DNA of 13,552 nt. It comes from an uncultured Lachnospiraceae bacterium (GTDB taxonomy: Bacteria; Bacillota; Clostridia; Lachnospirales; Lachnospiraceae). The notes beneath the pieces were generated by a model. It saw only the letters and a program-made list of their open reading frames with translations. It was not told the origin of the DNA and searched no databases. The translations under genes were made by a program, and so were the position numbers. Shown one piece after another: positions 1-7,983 of this stretch. The stretch's first letter is position 1, and every line of letters begins with the position of its first letter. The stretch spans positions 1-13,552 of the forward strand of contig CALGGH010000114.1 in assembly GCA_937916415.1 (NCBI GenBank), written 5' to 3'.

Positions 1-1
1 C

Positions 2-1540
2 TCCACGGGACGTGCCGTTGACGAGATGAGGGAGGGACTGCTGCTCTTTGACCTCGGCGAAAAATGCATCTACGCAAACGCCTTCGCCAAGAACAGGTTT
101 GAAGTCGTTCCCGACGAATACAATCTGGAATCAATGCCGGTATCACTTGTTATTAAATCTCTCAGGGAACGGGGACAGGAATATGGAGAATATGATTACC
201 GGAGACCGTCGGACGAGGAGCCGGACCTGACCGAGCACTATAACTTCAAGTACGACGTACTGACGGACAAACAGGGCAGAACCGTTGGTTCCTACTTCCT
301 GATAGTGGACAGAACCGAGGCCGAAAGCTACTTAAGTGAGATCAGGAAGGCCCGTGACGAGGCGGACCGGGCAAACCGTGCCAAGACGGTCTTTCTGGCC
401 AACATGTCGCACGAGATCCGCACTCCCCTCAACTCAGTGCTGGGCATGAACGAAATGATCCTCCGCTCGACGAACGATCCCAGGCTCATCGAATATGCCG
501 AAAACATAAGAACCTCAGGCGACACGCTGCTGGGGCTGATCAACGACATTCTCGATTTTTCCAAGATAGAGGCCGGCAAGCTGGAGATCATTCAGGAAGA
601 ATATGACCCGTACGAAATGCTGGTGAATGCCAGCAAAGCCTTCGGACAGATGGCATTCGAAAAAAAGCTTTTCCTGAAGTTTGAAGCCGACGCAAACATG
701 CCAACGAAGCTGTGCGGTGATTACAGGCACATAAACGAGGTGCTGTCAAACATCATCTCAAACGCCATCAAATACACGCACGAAGGCGGTGTGAAGGCAT
801 CAATGCACGCAGAGCCGATCACTGATGAAACCGACAGGGTCATGCTGATCATAGACATCTCCGATACCGGCATAGGCATCGATGAGGATGACATCAAGTA
901 TCTGTTTGACAGCTTCAAGCGAGTGAACGAAAGCCAGAATGCCTCGATTCAGGGCACCGGACTGGGCCTGGCCATCACGAAGAATCTGGTAGAGGCCCTT
1001 GACGGCACCATTGACGTCAGTTCCGACCCGGGCAGCGGCAGCACGTTCAGGGTTGCGCTGCCTCAGTCCGTGAGAGACGGCTCTCCCCACGGACCACTGA
1101 ACCTCGACGTAAGGCAGTCTCCGGCGGCCGCCTATCACGAGAGCTTCCATGCCCCCGGCACCAGGGTGCTGGTGGTCGACGATTCCGCCATGAACCTGAA
1201 GGTCATCAGGGCCCTGCTCAAAAAAACCGAGATGAACATAGACACCGCATCCAGCGCGGATCAGGCCATCGACATGTGCATGGAAACCAAATACGACCTG
1301 GTGCTCCTGGATCACAGGATGCCCATAAAGGATGGAGTCGAAGCATTTAAGGAGATCTCATCGGAAGGAATGAACGTCAGCACGCCGGTCATCATGCTGA
1401 CGGCCAACGCCCTGGCGGGTGCCGAGGAAGAATACGTCAAGATGGGATTTGCGGGCTATCTGTCCAAGCCCGTGCGAGGCTATGAATTGGAGAACATGAT
1501 GATAAGGATCCTGCCAGAGGATAAGTACGAACTGACCTGA
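2..1540 (+). CDS. Hybrid sensor histidine kinase/response regulator, 5' truncated by window edge
   Basis: This is the C-terminal part of a hybrid two-component kinase. The frame is open to the left edge, so the true start and any sensor or membrane domain lie outside the window; the ATG at 26 is probably internal. The visible part begins with a PAS-like stretch (about 26-330), a short coiled coil, then the HisKA domain with NMSHEIRTPLNSVLG, whose phospho-acceptor His is at 410-412. The ATPase domain follows with an N box (NIISNAIKYT), G1 box (DTGIGID) and G2 box (GTGLGLAI). A receiver domain (about 1160-1510) has the acidic pair VVDD, the phospho-acceptor Asp in LLDHRMP (codon 1310-1312), and the lysine of SKP. 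All key residues are present, so an active phosphorelay is expected. The signal sensed is unknown. It is convergent with the GH3-fold gene, with stop codons only 12 bp apart. Confidence 0.93.
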   Translation, partial: STGRAVDEMREGLLLFDLGEKCIYANAFAKNRFEVVPDEYNLESMPVSLVIKSLRERGQEYGEYDYRRPSDEEPDLTEHYNFKYDVLTDKQGRTVGSYFLIVDRTEAESYLSEIRKARDEADRANRAKTVFLANMSHEIRTPLNSVLGMNEMILRSTNDPRLIEYAENIRTSGDTLLGLINDILDFSKIEAGKLEIIQEEYDPYEMLVNASKAFGQMAFEKKLFLKFEADANMPTKLCGDYRHINEVLSNIISNAIKYTHEGGVKASMHAEPITDETDRVMLIIDISDTGIGIDEDDIKYLFDSFKRVNESQNASIQGTGLGLAITKNLVEALDGTIDVSSDPGSGSTFRVALPQSVRDGSPHGPLNLDVRQSPAAAYHESFHAPGTRVLVVDDSAMNLKVIRALLKKTEMNIDTASSADQAIDMCMETKYDLVLLDHRMPIKDGVEAFKEISSEGMNVSTPVIMLTANALAGAEEEYVKMGFAGYLSKPVRGYELENMMIRILPEDKYELT

Positions 1541-1552
1541 GAGCAGTTCCCG

Positions 1553-3583
1553 TCATTCCAAGTATCCGGCCATCTTGATCTTATAAATCCTCTCCAGGGA
1601 CTGATCCACCCTGCTCTCGGGGATGGTGCCGTCCTGAACCGCTGACAATATGGCCTGGTATGCGAGTTCGAAGTCCTCAGGCATGTACAGGACGTCAGCG
1701 CCCGCGGCATACGCGTAGAGCGCGGCTTCGTCGGAAGCGAAATAATCCGTAACGGCCGTTTCGTTAAGAGGACCGGTCATCACCACTCCGTCATATCCCA
1801 TTTTGCCCCTGAGCATCGTCCCGATTACGTACTTGGACAATGATGCCGGATAGGCATCCTCGTCCACGGTCACGTAGGTGACGTTGTTGGTCTGTATGAT
1901 CCCGGCTCCGGCGGCTATGCCGGTGATGTACGGAACCACGCGCGCGGACAGGTCATCCGCCGACAATTCTGACTCAACCCTGCCCTTGTCGGTGCCCTCG
2001 GTCACTTCACCGGTCCCGGGGAAATCAGTCATGCAGGCATTGACGGATCCGGTCTGCAGGCCCTCGATCATCCTGGAGATCATCTCATAAGCCACGGCCT
2101 CATCGGAACCGTAGCTGTCCCTGGCCGACACGGACTTATCATCGGCAGTGACCGATCCGTTCGGAGCCAGGTCCACGTTGATGCCGAAGAATGACAGGTA
2201 ACTGGATATGGTCACGCCGGCATTATGAGCGTTGGAGGCGTCACCTGTGGCCGCTATGTCGGCGGGAGAATCCACGGCGGGAACGTCGGACAGGGCGTTT
2301 GCTATGGTGCTTCCCTCCCCTCCGGGCTCCCTTACGCCTATGAAAAGCTCATATTTGCTCATATTACGAGTGTTATCTAACAGTTCGGTGAACTGATCTT
2401 CATCTTCAACGTTCTTTTTGTCATATACGAGTCCGCCCACGGCATACTTGGCCAGAGCTTCCCTGGTGCCGTCTCCGGCCCTGGTTGCCGCATTCACCCC
2501 GGTCAGGGCTTCGGGCGTGATGACGAAAAGCTGAGCCACCTTGTCCTCTATGGGCATCTGGCTGATCGTCGAGGTCACCATCTCCGTCAGGTAATCCTCT
2601 TCAGTCAGCTCCGGGACTTCTTCCGCGGCTTCCTCCTGCCCGGTTTCCGGTTCCATGCTCTCCGGAGCCTGGATCACTATCTCCTCCTGCTTCCCGGCTG
2701 CTGCCGCCTCGGCCGCCTCCTCGGCTGCCTTTTCGGCATGGCTCGCCTTTATGACCTTGGTTATGGTCCGAACGCCAAACGCTATGGCCACGGCCAACAG
2801 CATCAGCACGACCGCCATCGAAGCATATGCTATGATCTGGTTGCGTACGCGTCTCCTGCGCCTGATCTCACGCCTGACTTCGGGCGTGTCCTCCGGATCT
2901 GCCTGCAGCTTGCTGTTGTGTCTCTTGAGGACCGGTTCTATCCTGTCGGACCCGGCGTCATCATCCTCCCCGTCATCCATGGCCTCGGCAACCTTGTCAG
3001 CATATCTCTTTTTGCCTGCGGAAGCCTTGGATTTGCCGTGGTCAAGCTCCGTATCGTCAGACTCATTCCCGGCAGGAGAGACTTCATCCGCTCCCTCGCC
3101 TGCATCCTGCGCTTCGTTATGAACGTCCCCTGCGGATCCGCTCTCATCGGAGGTTTCAGCAGCCGCATCTTCGTCCGTATCCACCGCATCCTCAGTCCCG
3201 CGCGTCCTGTCACTGCCAGTTGCCGCACGGAAAGCTTTTTTAGCGGAATCCTGAGCTTCATCCGCCAGGTCACTCTGCCGGGCCTCCTCATCGCTCATTC
3301 TCCAGCCGTCCTCGTCATATTCGGGCTCGTCTATGCGCTCGAATCCGCGTCCCGTCATCGCTTTTTCGTCCAGCTGCGCGAATATCTCAGGAGGGAAATT
3401 CAGCTCCTGAGTCTCGGCCAGCGCCACCCTCGCTGTATCCCAGGGTGCGGTGTCCTCGGGCTCTTCCAGCCTCTCGTCCGCTTCCTTGGCCGCTTCGGCA
3501 ACCCTCTCTATATAATCCAGTCTCTTGCCCGTTCCGTTCCTGGATCCGTTCCTGGACCTGTTTCTAGATCTCTTTTTTGACAT
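1553..3583 (-). CDS. Membrane-anchored GH3-fold (NagZ-like) protein, probably catalytically inactive
   Basis: The 676-residue product has three parts. Residues 1-245 are a low-complexity, very acidic cytoplasmic region that starts with an Arg/Ser/Asn-rich stretch. Residues about 249-274 form one membrane segment preceded by RREIRRRRR, so the N-terminus should be inside and the C-terminus outside. After a Glu/Ala linker, residues about 333-676 resemble the GH3 N-terminal barrel of beta-N-acetylhexosaminidases (GINVDLAP, ARDSYGSD, FPGTG). The usual KHFPGHG motif reads TDFPGTG (519-525), the Asp-x-His acid/base loop is not recognisable, and the nucleophile motif (S/T)-D reads TGPL (603-606), a Gly in place of Asp. 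I infer a binding or structural role rather than hydrolysis. It starts 2 bp after the sufU stop, with GAGGG 6 nt before the ATG, so it is probably the last gene of the suf transcript. Confidence 0.85.
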   Translation of the reverse strand: MSKKRSRNRSRNGSRNGTGKRLDYIERVAEAAKEADERLEEPEDTAPWDTARVALAETQELNFPPEIFAQLDEKAMTGRGFERIDEPEYDEDGWRMSDEEARQSDLADEAQDSAKKAFRAATGSDRTRGTEDAVDTDEDAAAETSDESGSAGDVHNEAQDAGEGADEVSPAGNESDDTELDHGKSKASAGKKRYADKVAEAMDDGEDDDAGSDRIEPVLKRHNSKLQADPEDTPEVRREIRRRRRVRNQIIAYASMAVVLMLLAVAIAFGVRTITKVIKASHAEKAAEEAAEAAAAGKQEEIVIQAPESMEPETGQEEAAEEVPELTEEDYLTEMVTSTISQMPIEDKVAQLFVITPEALTGVNAATRAGDGTREALAKYAVGGLVYDKKNVEDEDQFTELLDNTRNMSKYELFIGVREPGGEGSTIANALSDVPAVDSPADIAATGDASNAHNAGVTISSYLSFFGINVDLAPNGSVTADDKSVSARDSYGSDEAVAYEMISRMIEGLQTGSVNACMTDFPGTGEVTEGTDKGRVESELSADDLSARVVPYITGIAAGAGIIQTNNVTYVTVDEDAYPASLSKYVIGTMLRGKMGYDGVVMTGPLNETAVTDYFASDEAALYAYAAGADVLYMPEDFELAYQAILSAVQDGTIPESRVDQSLERIYKIKMAGYLE

Positions 3584-3585
3584 TT

Positions 3586-4005
3586 CTATCCCTCAAACAT
3601 CTCATTCAAAGTACGCCAGCCAAGCACGGCACATTTCACCCTGGCAGGCATGTGGGAAATGCTCTCGAGTATCCCTGCCTCCTCGAGCTCCTCCTTTTCC
3701 TCATCGGTGATGCCGGATTTGATCATCCTCATGAAGATGTCGGACAGCCTGAGCGCCTCTTCCCTGGTCCTGCCTATGACCAGATCCAGCATGATGTCCG
3801 CCGATGCCTGTGAAATGGCGCATCCGTTGCCCTCATACGCTCCGTCCACGATCACTCCGTCCTCGACCCTGAGGTTTAGGATTATGTCGTCGCCGCACGA
3901 AGGATTCACGCCCTCGAGGCTAAAGTTGGCGTCCTTAAGCGCATGCTTGTGATAAGGATTCAGGTTGTGTTCGTTGATTATCTCGTTATAAAAAGTGTCT
4001 GCCAT
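3586..4005 (-). CDS. sufU: SufU-type iron-sulfur cluster assembly/sulfur-transfer protein
   Basis: SufU is the NifU-like partner of SufS. In Firmicutes it binds zinc and accepts persulfide sulfur from SufS for delivery to SufBCD. The 139-residue product from the ATG at 4005 carries the family ligands: C37 and D39 in NPSCGDD, C62 in GNGCAISQASAD, and C125 in RVKCAVLGW. The SufU-specific insertion between the second and third cysteines is present, which separates it from IscU. I chose the ATG at 4005 because it has GGAG 6 nt upstream and gives a normal-length N-terminus. The frame is open upstream to a GTG at 4083 that overlaps the sufS stop (GTGA), which would add 26 residues rich in Pro, Thr and Ser with no family look. 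It lies between sufS and the GH3-fold gene in the same operon. Confidence 0.93.
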   Translation of the reverse strand: MADTFYNEIINEHNLNPYHKHALKDANFSLEGVNPSCGDDIILNLRVEDGVIVDGAYEGNGCAISQASADIMLDLVIGRTREEALRLSDIFMRMIKSGITDEEKEELEEAGILESISHMPARVKCAVLGWRTLNEMFEG

Positions 4006-4079
4006 GGTCTGCTCCGAATCTGTAATGTCCCGGGCGGATCCGTTCATCGAAGGACCTGCCGGGCGTGGAGTTGGACGCG

Positions 4080-5297
4080 TCACAGTCCCATCCGGGATCT
4101 GACCCCGGAGATGGCGGACAAAAACTCGTCCGCTTCATCAAGATTATTATAAAACGAAAAACTGACCCTGGTACTGGACATGATGCCTATCTGCCTGTGC
4201 AGGGGCTGGGCACAATGATGTCCCGCACGCACCGCTATGCAGGCGTCGCTCAGTATCGCGGTCACGTCATGGGGATGCACGCCTTCCACCTTAAATGCTA
4301 TTATACCATGATGTTCCTCAGATTTCTGCGATCCGATGACAGTTATTTCGGGCATTTCCTTCATGGCGTCAAAAACGTGCCCGGTCAGCTCCCTTTCACG
4401 ACTCTCGATAAAGTCCATGCCATAGGAATTCACGTAATCTATGGCGGCGGCCAGACCCACGGCCCCGGCAGCGTTGACGGTGCCGGCCTCAAATTTGTGC
4501 GGAACCTCGGCGTAGGTCGTCCTTTCCTTGGTAACGCTCTCTATCATCTCACCGCCGTAAAGGAACGGAGGCATGGCATCCAGGAGGTCATATTTGCCGT
4601 ATACGACTCCTATTCCCATCGGGGCGTACATCTTGTGTCCCGAAAAGGCAAAAAAGTCCACGTCCAGCGCCCGGACGTCCACCCGCATGTGAGGCACGGA
4701 CTGTGCTCCGTCGCAGCACACTACGGCTCCGGCCGCGTGCGCCCTGCGGGCAACCTCGGCCACGTCGTTGATGCGTCCGATCACGTTTGAGACGTGAGTG
4801 ATGGCGATCAGCCTGGTCCTGTCTGTAATGAGTCCGTCAAGCACGTCAGGATCAAACCTGCCTTCCTCATCGCAGTCCCAGTATCTGACGGTGGCGCCGG
4901 TCATCGCGGCCACGTTCTTCCAGGGCAGGAAATTTGAATGATGCTCGGCGACGCTGACTATGATCTCATCGCCCCGCTTAATATTATGTAAACCATAGCT
5001 GTATGCCACGAGGTTTACTCCCTCCGTGGCATTGCGCGTAAAGATTATCTCCTCGCTCCTGCCGGCGCCTATGAAGGACGCGACCTTGGCCCTGGCTTCC
5101 TCGTACGCGTCAGTTGCAGCCAAGCTCAAGTCATACAGCCCGCGCATGGGATTGGCGTTCATGGTCTCATAAAAGCGTCTCTCCGCATCCAGCACCTGCT
5201 CAGGTTTCTGCGTCGTGGCAGCATTGTCCAGATATATGGTGTCATCCCGCATGAGGAGTGGAAACTCCTCCCGGATCTTTCTGTCAGTATCAGTCAT
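4080..5297 (-). CDS. sufS: Cysteine desulfurase SufS
   Basis: This is a PLP-dependent group II cysteine desulfurase that converts cysteine to alanine and holds the sulfur as a persulfide for SufU. The product is 405 residues from the ATG at 5297. Visible motifs are the N-terminal YLDNAATTQKP, the PLP-binding Lys in SGHKMYAP (about residue 222), and the catalytic Cys in RAGHHCAQP (about residue 362). Length matches the family. The start is not certain: GGAGG lies 12 nt before the ATG at 5297 but only 3 nt before an in-frame TTG at 5306; the ATG gives the more usual N-terminus. A 61-bp gap separates it from sufD, and the stop is 75 bp before the preferred sufU start. Confidence 0.95.
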   Translation of the reverse strand: MTDTDRKIREEFPLLMRDDTIYLDNAATTQKPEQVLDAERRFYETMNANPMRGLYDLSLAATDAYEEARAKVASFIGAGRSEEIIFTRNATEGVNLVAYSYGLHNIKRGDEIIVSVAEHHSNFLPWKNVAAMTGATVRYWDCDEEGRFDPDVLDGLITDRTRLIAITHVSNVIGRINDVAEVARRAHAAGAVVCCDGAQSVPHMRVDVRALDVDFFAFSGHKMYAPMGIGVVYGKYDLLDAMPPFLYGGEMIESVTKERTTYAEVPHKFEAGTVNAAGAVGLAAAIDYVNSYGMDFIESRERELTGHVFDAMKEMPEITVIGSQKSEEHHGIIAFKVEGVHPHDVTAILSDACIAVRAGHHCAQPLHRQIGIMSSTRVSFSFYNNLDEADEFLSAISGVRSRMGL

Positions 5298-5367
5298 GTA
5301 TGTCAAATTCCTCCATTTCCGGCTGACGCTGCGTCGTCGGAGTCAAGTCGTTTCAGGTTGGGCAGGT

Positions 5368-6486
5368 TTAATGCCGTTTTAAAGAAAGCGCTGACTCAGC
5401 CGGCATTTCCTTGGGAACTGCAGCAGATTCGAGGATGCCGTCGATCCTGGACGCGGTCTCCTCATCGTCAATGAGCGCGGCCACGCGGTCAACCCTGGCC
5501 CTGGCCATCATGTGATATATGGCATCCTTGTCCAACGCGCGCGAGGCAAGATAGAGCACCAGGTTGTCATCAGGGCGTCCTATGCTGGCTCCGTGGCTTC
5601 CTTCCACGTCCTCCTCGTCACAGAGGATCAGCGGCACGGTCCTGTTGATCACGCCGTCGTCCATCAGCAGCACGTCCTCGAGCTCACCGCCCTTTGACCG
5701 CGCACAGCCCTTATGAAAGTCTATCGTACCGCGGAATATTTTGGAAGAGGAATCAGCCATAACGCCCGATATGTTTATGTTGCTTTCGCTGCGCCTGCCC
5801 TGATGATTGGCCACGTAGTTCATGTCCAGCAGGTGCGTGCCCTGCAGGTAATATGCCACGCTGCAGTCATAGGCGCTCTTCGTTCCCCGCAGGTCACAGA
5901 AATCGCCCATGTAAGTCCGTCCTCCGCCCAGGACGATCTGTATGCGCCTGAAGGTACCTCCGTCCTCGCATGTGCCGCCGCAGTCATTGTACGTCTCGCT
6001 CCCCTCGGGGAGGTTCTGAACCTGAACAAGCGTAAGACGAGCTCCGCGTCCCACGTAATACTTGTTTGACAGGGCAGCCCGTACGGGGCCGTCTCCGCCG
6101 CCGGTCATGAACTGTATTACCGTGGCGTTTGCGCCGTCTTCGCAATTAAAGGCAAATCGGTTAACGCAGCCTTTGTCATCAGGCGAGGATATTGTGGTAT
6201 AAGTTATATCCTGATATAATTTTCTATTATTATCCTCATTCGGTTTTATTGTATAAACGACACTAGGAACCGCTGTCAGCGCGTCGTCAAACTCCGGTCC
6301 GAGCCCGGTCCTGACTTCATCAGGAATTCCATTCGGCGTTTTATCCGTTCCTTCCCCGCGGACGACTCCCTCCGGGATCCTCTCGCTGACTTCTCCCGGC
6401 ACAATGCCGGCCACGTACCCTGTCTCGGTTCCGTTGACCTTCAGCCATCTCCATGTAGGCGCCGGCAAATGATTTATCTTCATCAT
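5368..6486 (-). CDS. sufD: Fe-S cluster assembly scaffold subunit SufD
   Basis: SufD pairs with SufB in the SufBC2D scaffold where the nascent cluster forms. The 372-residue product has the SufB/SufD beta-helix region and the C-terminal motif SHGASIGRPDD followed by LYLASRAL, typical of the family. The His of SHGA corresponds to the SufD His known to matter at the SufB-SufD interface of the E. coli complex; the residue two before it, Cys in E. coli, is Gly here. I place the start at the ATG at 6486, where ATGA overlaps the sufB stop and AGGAAG lies about 8 nt upstream; a second ATG follows at once at 6483. The frame continues upstream inside sufB as Arg/Gly-rich sequence, which is a shadow and not protein. 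The N-terminal third is divergent, as usual for SufD. Confidence 0.92.
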   Translation of the reverse strand: MMKINHLPAPTWRWLKVNGTETGYVAGIVPGEVSERIPEGVVRGEGTDKTPNGIPDEVRTGLGPEFDDALTAVPSVVYTIKPNEDNNRKLYQDITYTTISSPDDKGCVNRFAFNCEDGANATVIQFMTGGGDGPVRAALSNKYYVGRGARLTLVQVQNLPEGSETYNDCGGTCEDGGTFRRIQIVLGGGRTYMGDFCDLRGTKSAYDCSVAYYLQGTHLLDMNYVANHQGRRSESNINISGVMADSSSKIFRGTIDFHKGCARSKGGELEDVLLMDDGVINRTVPLILCDEEDVEGSHGASIGRPDDNLVLYLASRALDKDAIYHMMARARVDRVAALIDDEETASRIDGILESAAVPKEMPAESALSLKRH

Positions 6487-7892
6487 CCAATACTTCCTTT
6501 CATCTCGATGCTGATCAGGTTGTTCATCTCCACGGCATATTCCAGCGGCAGCTCCTTGCTGACGTTGTCCGCAAAGCCACGGACTATGAGCGCCCTGGCA
6601 TCTTCCTCGCTTAAGCCCCTGCTCATCAGGTACAGCACGGTGTCGTCGCTGATGCGTCCTATCCTGGCCTCGTGGCCTACGTCGGCGTCCGCGGTGCGCA
6701 CGTCCATCTCGGGGATCGTGTCCGACCTGGATATGTTGTCCACCATCAGCGATTCGCACGAGACCGCCGATTTCGCGCCCTTGGCCTGAGGTCCTATGAT
6801 CACGGCGCTCCTAAACGTGTTGATCCCGCCGCCCTTGCTTATGGATCGCGTATTTACGTAGGACGAAGTATCCGGCGCGTTGTGAACGATCTTGGTTCCG
6901 GTGTCCAGGTCCTGACCCTCACCAGCGAAGGTCACTCCGGTAAATTCAGACCTTGCTCCCCTGCCGTTCAGCACGCTCATGGGATACAGGTATGACACGT
7001 GTGAGCCAAACGAGCCGGAAACCCATTCTATCTTGCCGTTTTCTTCCACGCTGGCACGCTTGGTATTCAGGTTGTACATGTTCTTCGACCAGTTTTCTAT
7101 GGTCGAATACCTGAGTGAGGCGCCCTTCCTCACGTACAGTTCCACGCAGCCCGCATGCAGGTTGGCCACGTTGTACTTCGGAGCCGAACAGCCCTCGATG
7201 AAGTGAAGGTATGCATCCTCCTCGACGATAATCAGCGTATGCTCGAACTGTCCCGCTCCCTTGGCATTCAGCCTGAAATATGACTGCAGCGGAATGTCCA
7301 GGTGAACTCCCTTTGGCACGTATACGAATGAGCCTCCTGACCAGACGGCACCATGCAATGCGGCAAACTTGTGATCAGTGGGCGGCACGAGCTTCATGAA
7401 ATGTTCCCGGATCATGTCGGCGTACTCGCCGTGCAGTGCGCTCTCTATGTCCGTGTATACGACTCCCTGCGCCGCCACTTCCTCACGGACGTTGTGATAT
7501 ACGAGCTCCGAATCATACTGTGCGCCGACTCCTGCCAGCGACTTGCGCTCAGCCTCAGGAATGCCCAGCCGGTCAAAGGTGGTCTTGATGTCGTCGGGCA
7601 CGTCCTCCCAGCTGGTATGCATCCTCTCCGTATTGGGCCTGACGTAGGTGACGATGTTATCCATGTCCAGGCCTTCTATCGAGGGACCCCAGTCAACCAT
7701 CTCGGTCTCGTTGTATATCTTCAGTGACTTAATCCTGAAATCACGCATCCACTCCGGATCACCCTTTTCCTCGGATATCCGGAGCACGATGTCCTCCGTC
7801 AGGCCTTCCGCCACCTTGTATGCATCCTTATCCTCGTATCGAAAGTCATACAGGCTGCGGTCTATGTCTTCTACTTGTGTCTTTTCTTTCAT
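6483..7892 (-). CDS. sufB: Fe-S cluster assembly scaffold subunit SufB
   Basis: SufB is the main scaffold of the SufBCD complex. The 469-residue product is full length and strongly conserved in the C-terminal half: FHF-like core, then KSAVSCESL, SRSDTIPEMDVR, GHEARIGRI, YLMSRGL and IVRGFADNVSKELPLEYA. The Cys of KSAVSCESL corresponds to the conserved SufB Cys that receives sulfur in E. coli, and the adjacent GHEA His is kept. The start at 7892 has only a weak purine-rich site (GAGAG) upstream. It ends in a 4-bp overlap with sufD, so the two are probably translationally coupled and made in equal amounts. Upstream, a 91-bp gap to sufC holds a stem-loop and a 20-bp tandem duplication. Confidence 0.96.
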   Translation of the reverse strand: MKEKTQVEDIDRSLYDFRYEDKDAYKVAEGLTEDIVLRISEEKGDPEWMRDFRIKSLKIYNETEMVDWGPSIEGLDMDNIVTYVRPNTERMHTSWEDVPDDIKTTFDRLGIPEAERKSLAGVGAQYDSELVYHNVREEVAAQGVVYTDIESALHGEYADMIREHFMKLVPPTDHKFAALHGAVWSGGSFVYVPKGVHLDIPLQSYFRLNAKGAGQFEHTLIIVEEDAYLHFIEGCSAPKYNVANLHAGCVELYVRKGASLRYSTIENWSKNMYNLNTKRASVEENGKIEWVSGSFGSHVSYLYPMSVLNGRGARSEFTGVTFAGEGQDLDTGTKIVHNAPDTSSYVNTRSISKGGGINTFRSAVIIGPQAKGAKSAVSCESLMVDNISRSDTIPEMDVRTADADVGHEARIGRISDDTVLYLMSRGLSEEDARALIVRGFADNVSKELPLEYAVEMNNLISIEMKGSIG

Positions 7893-7900
7893 GCTTTTTC

Positions 7901-7940
7901 TCTCTTAATCTCATGGGACGTTTCTCAATCTCAGGGGATG
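7901..7940. repeat. Imperfect 20-bp tandem duplication in the sufC-sufB gap
   Basis: Positions 7901-7920 and 7921-7940 match at 16 of 20 bases, sharing the core AATCTCA followed by GGGA or GGGGA. The second copy contains one arm of the stem-loop at 7932-7976. The duplication lies just upstream of the sufB ribosome binding region in the suf mRNA. Function unknown. Confidence 0.6.
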
Positions 7941-7976
7941 GTTCTTAAGCCGTGTTACGTAATTCGCCATCCCCTG
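7932..7976 (-). other. Intercistronic stem-loop between sufC and sufB
   Basis: CAGGGGATGG (7932-7941) and CCATCCCCTG (7967-7976) form a perfect 10-bp stem with a 25-nt loop. In the suf mRNA it lies about 8 nt after the sufC stop codon and 40 nt before the sufB start. No T-run follows on the minus strand, so it is not a classic terminator. It may act as an mRNA processing or stability element that sets the SufC:SufB ratio, which is inference only. Confidence 0.6.
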
Positions 7977-7983
7977 TTTCCAT

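Noticed and set aside
1529..1549. Hairpin GAACTG/CAGTTC over the histidine kinase stop codon, as a bidirectional terminator
   Set aside because: It has only 6 bp and no T-run on either side, so termination is not supported.
2738..3580. Long plus-strand frame opposite the GH3-fold gene
   Set aside because: It is antisense to the low-complexity acidic region, has no family resemblance and no ribosome binding site.
6487..6759. N-terminal extension of SufD
   Set aside because: This part lies inside sufB in another frame and reads as Arg/Gly/Gln-rich sequence; the ATGA overlap at 6486 with AGGAAG upstream gives a normal SufD.
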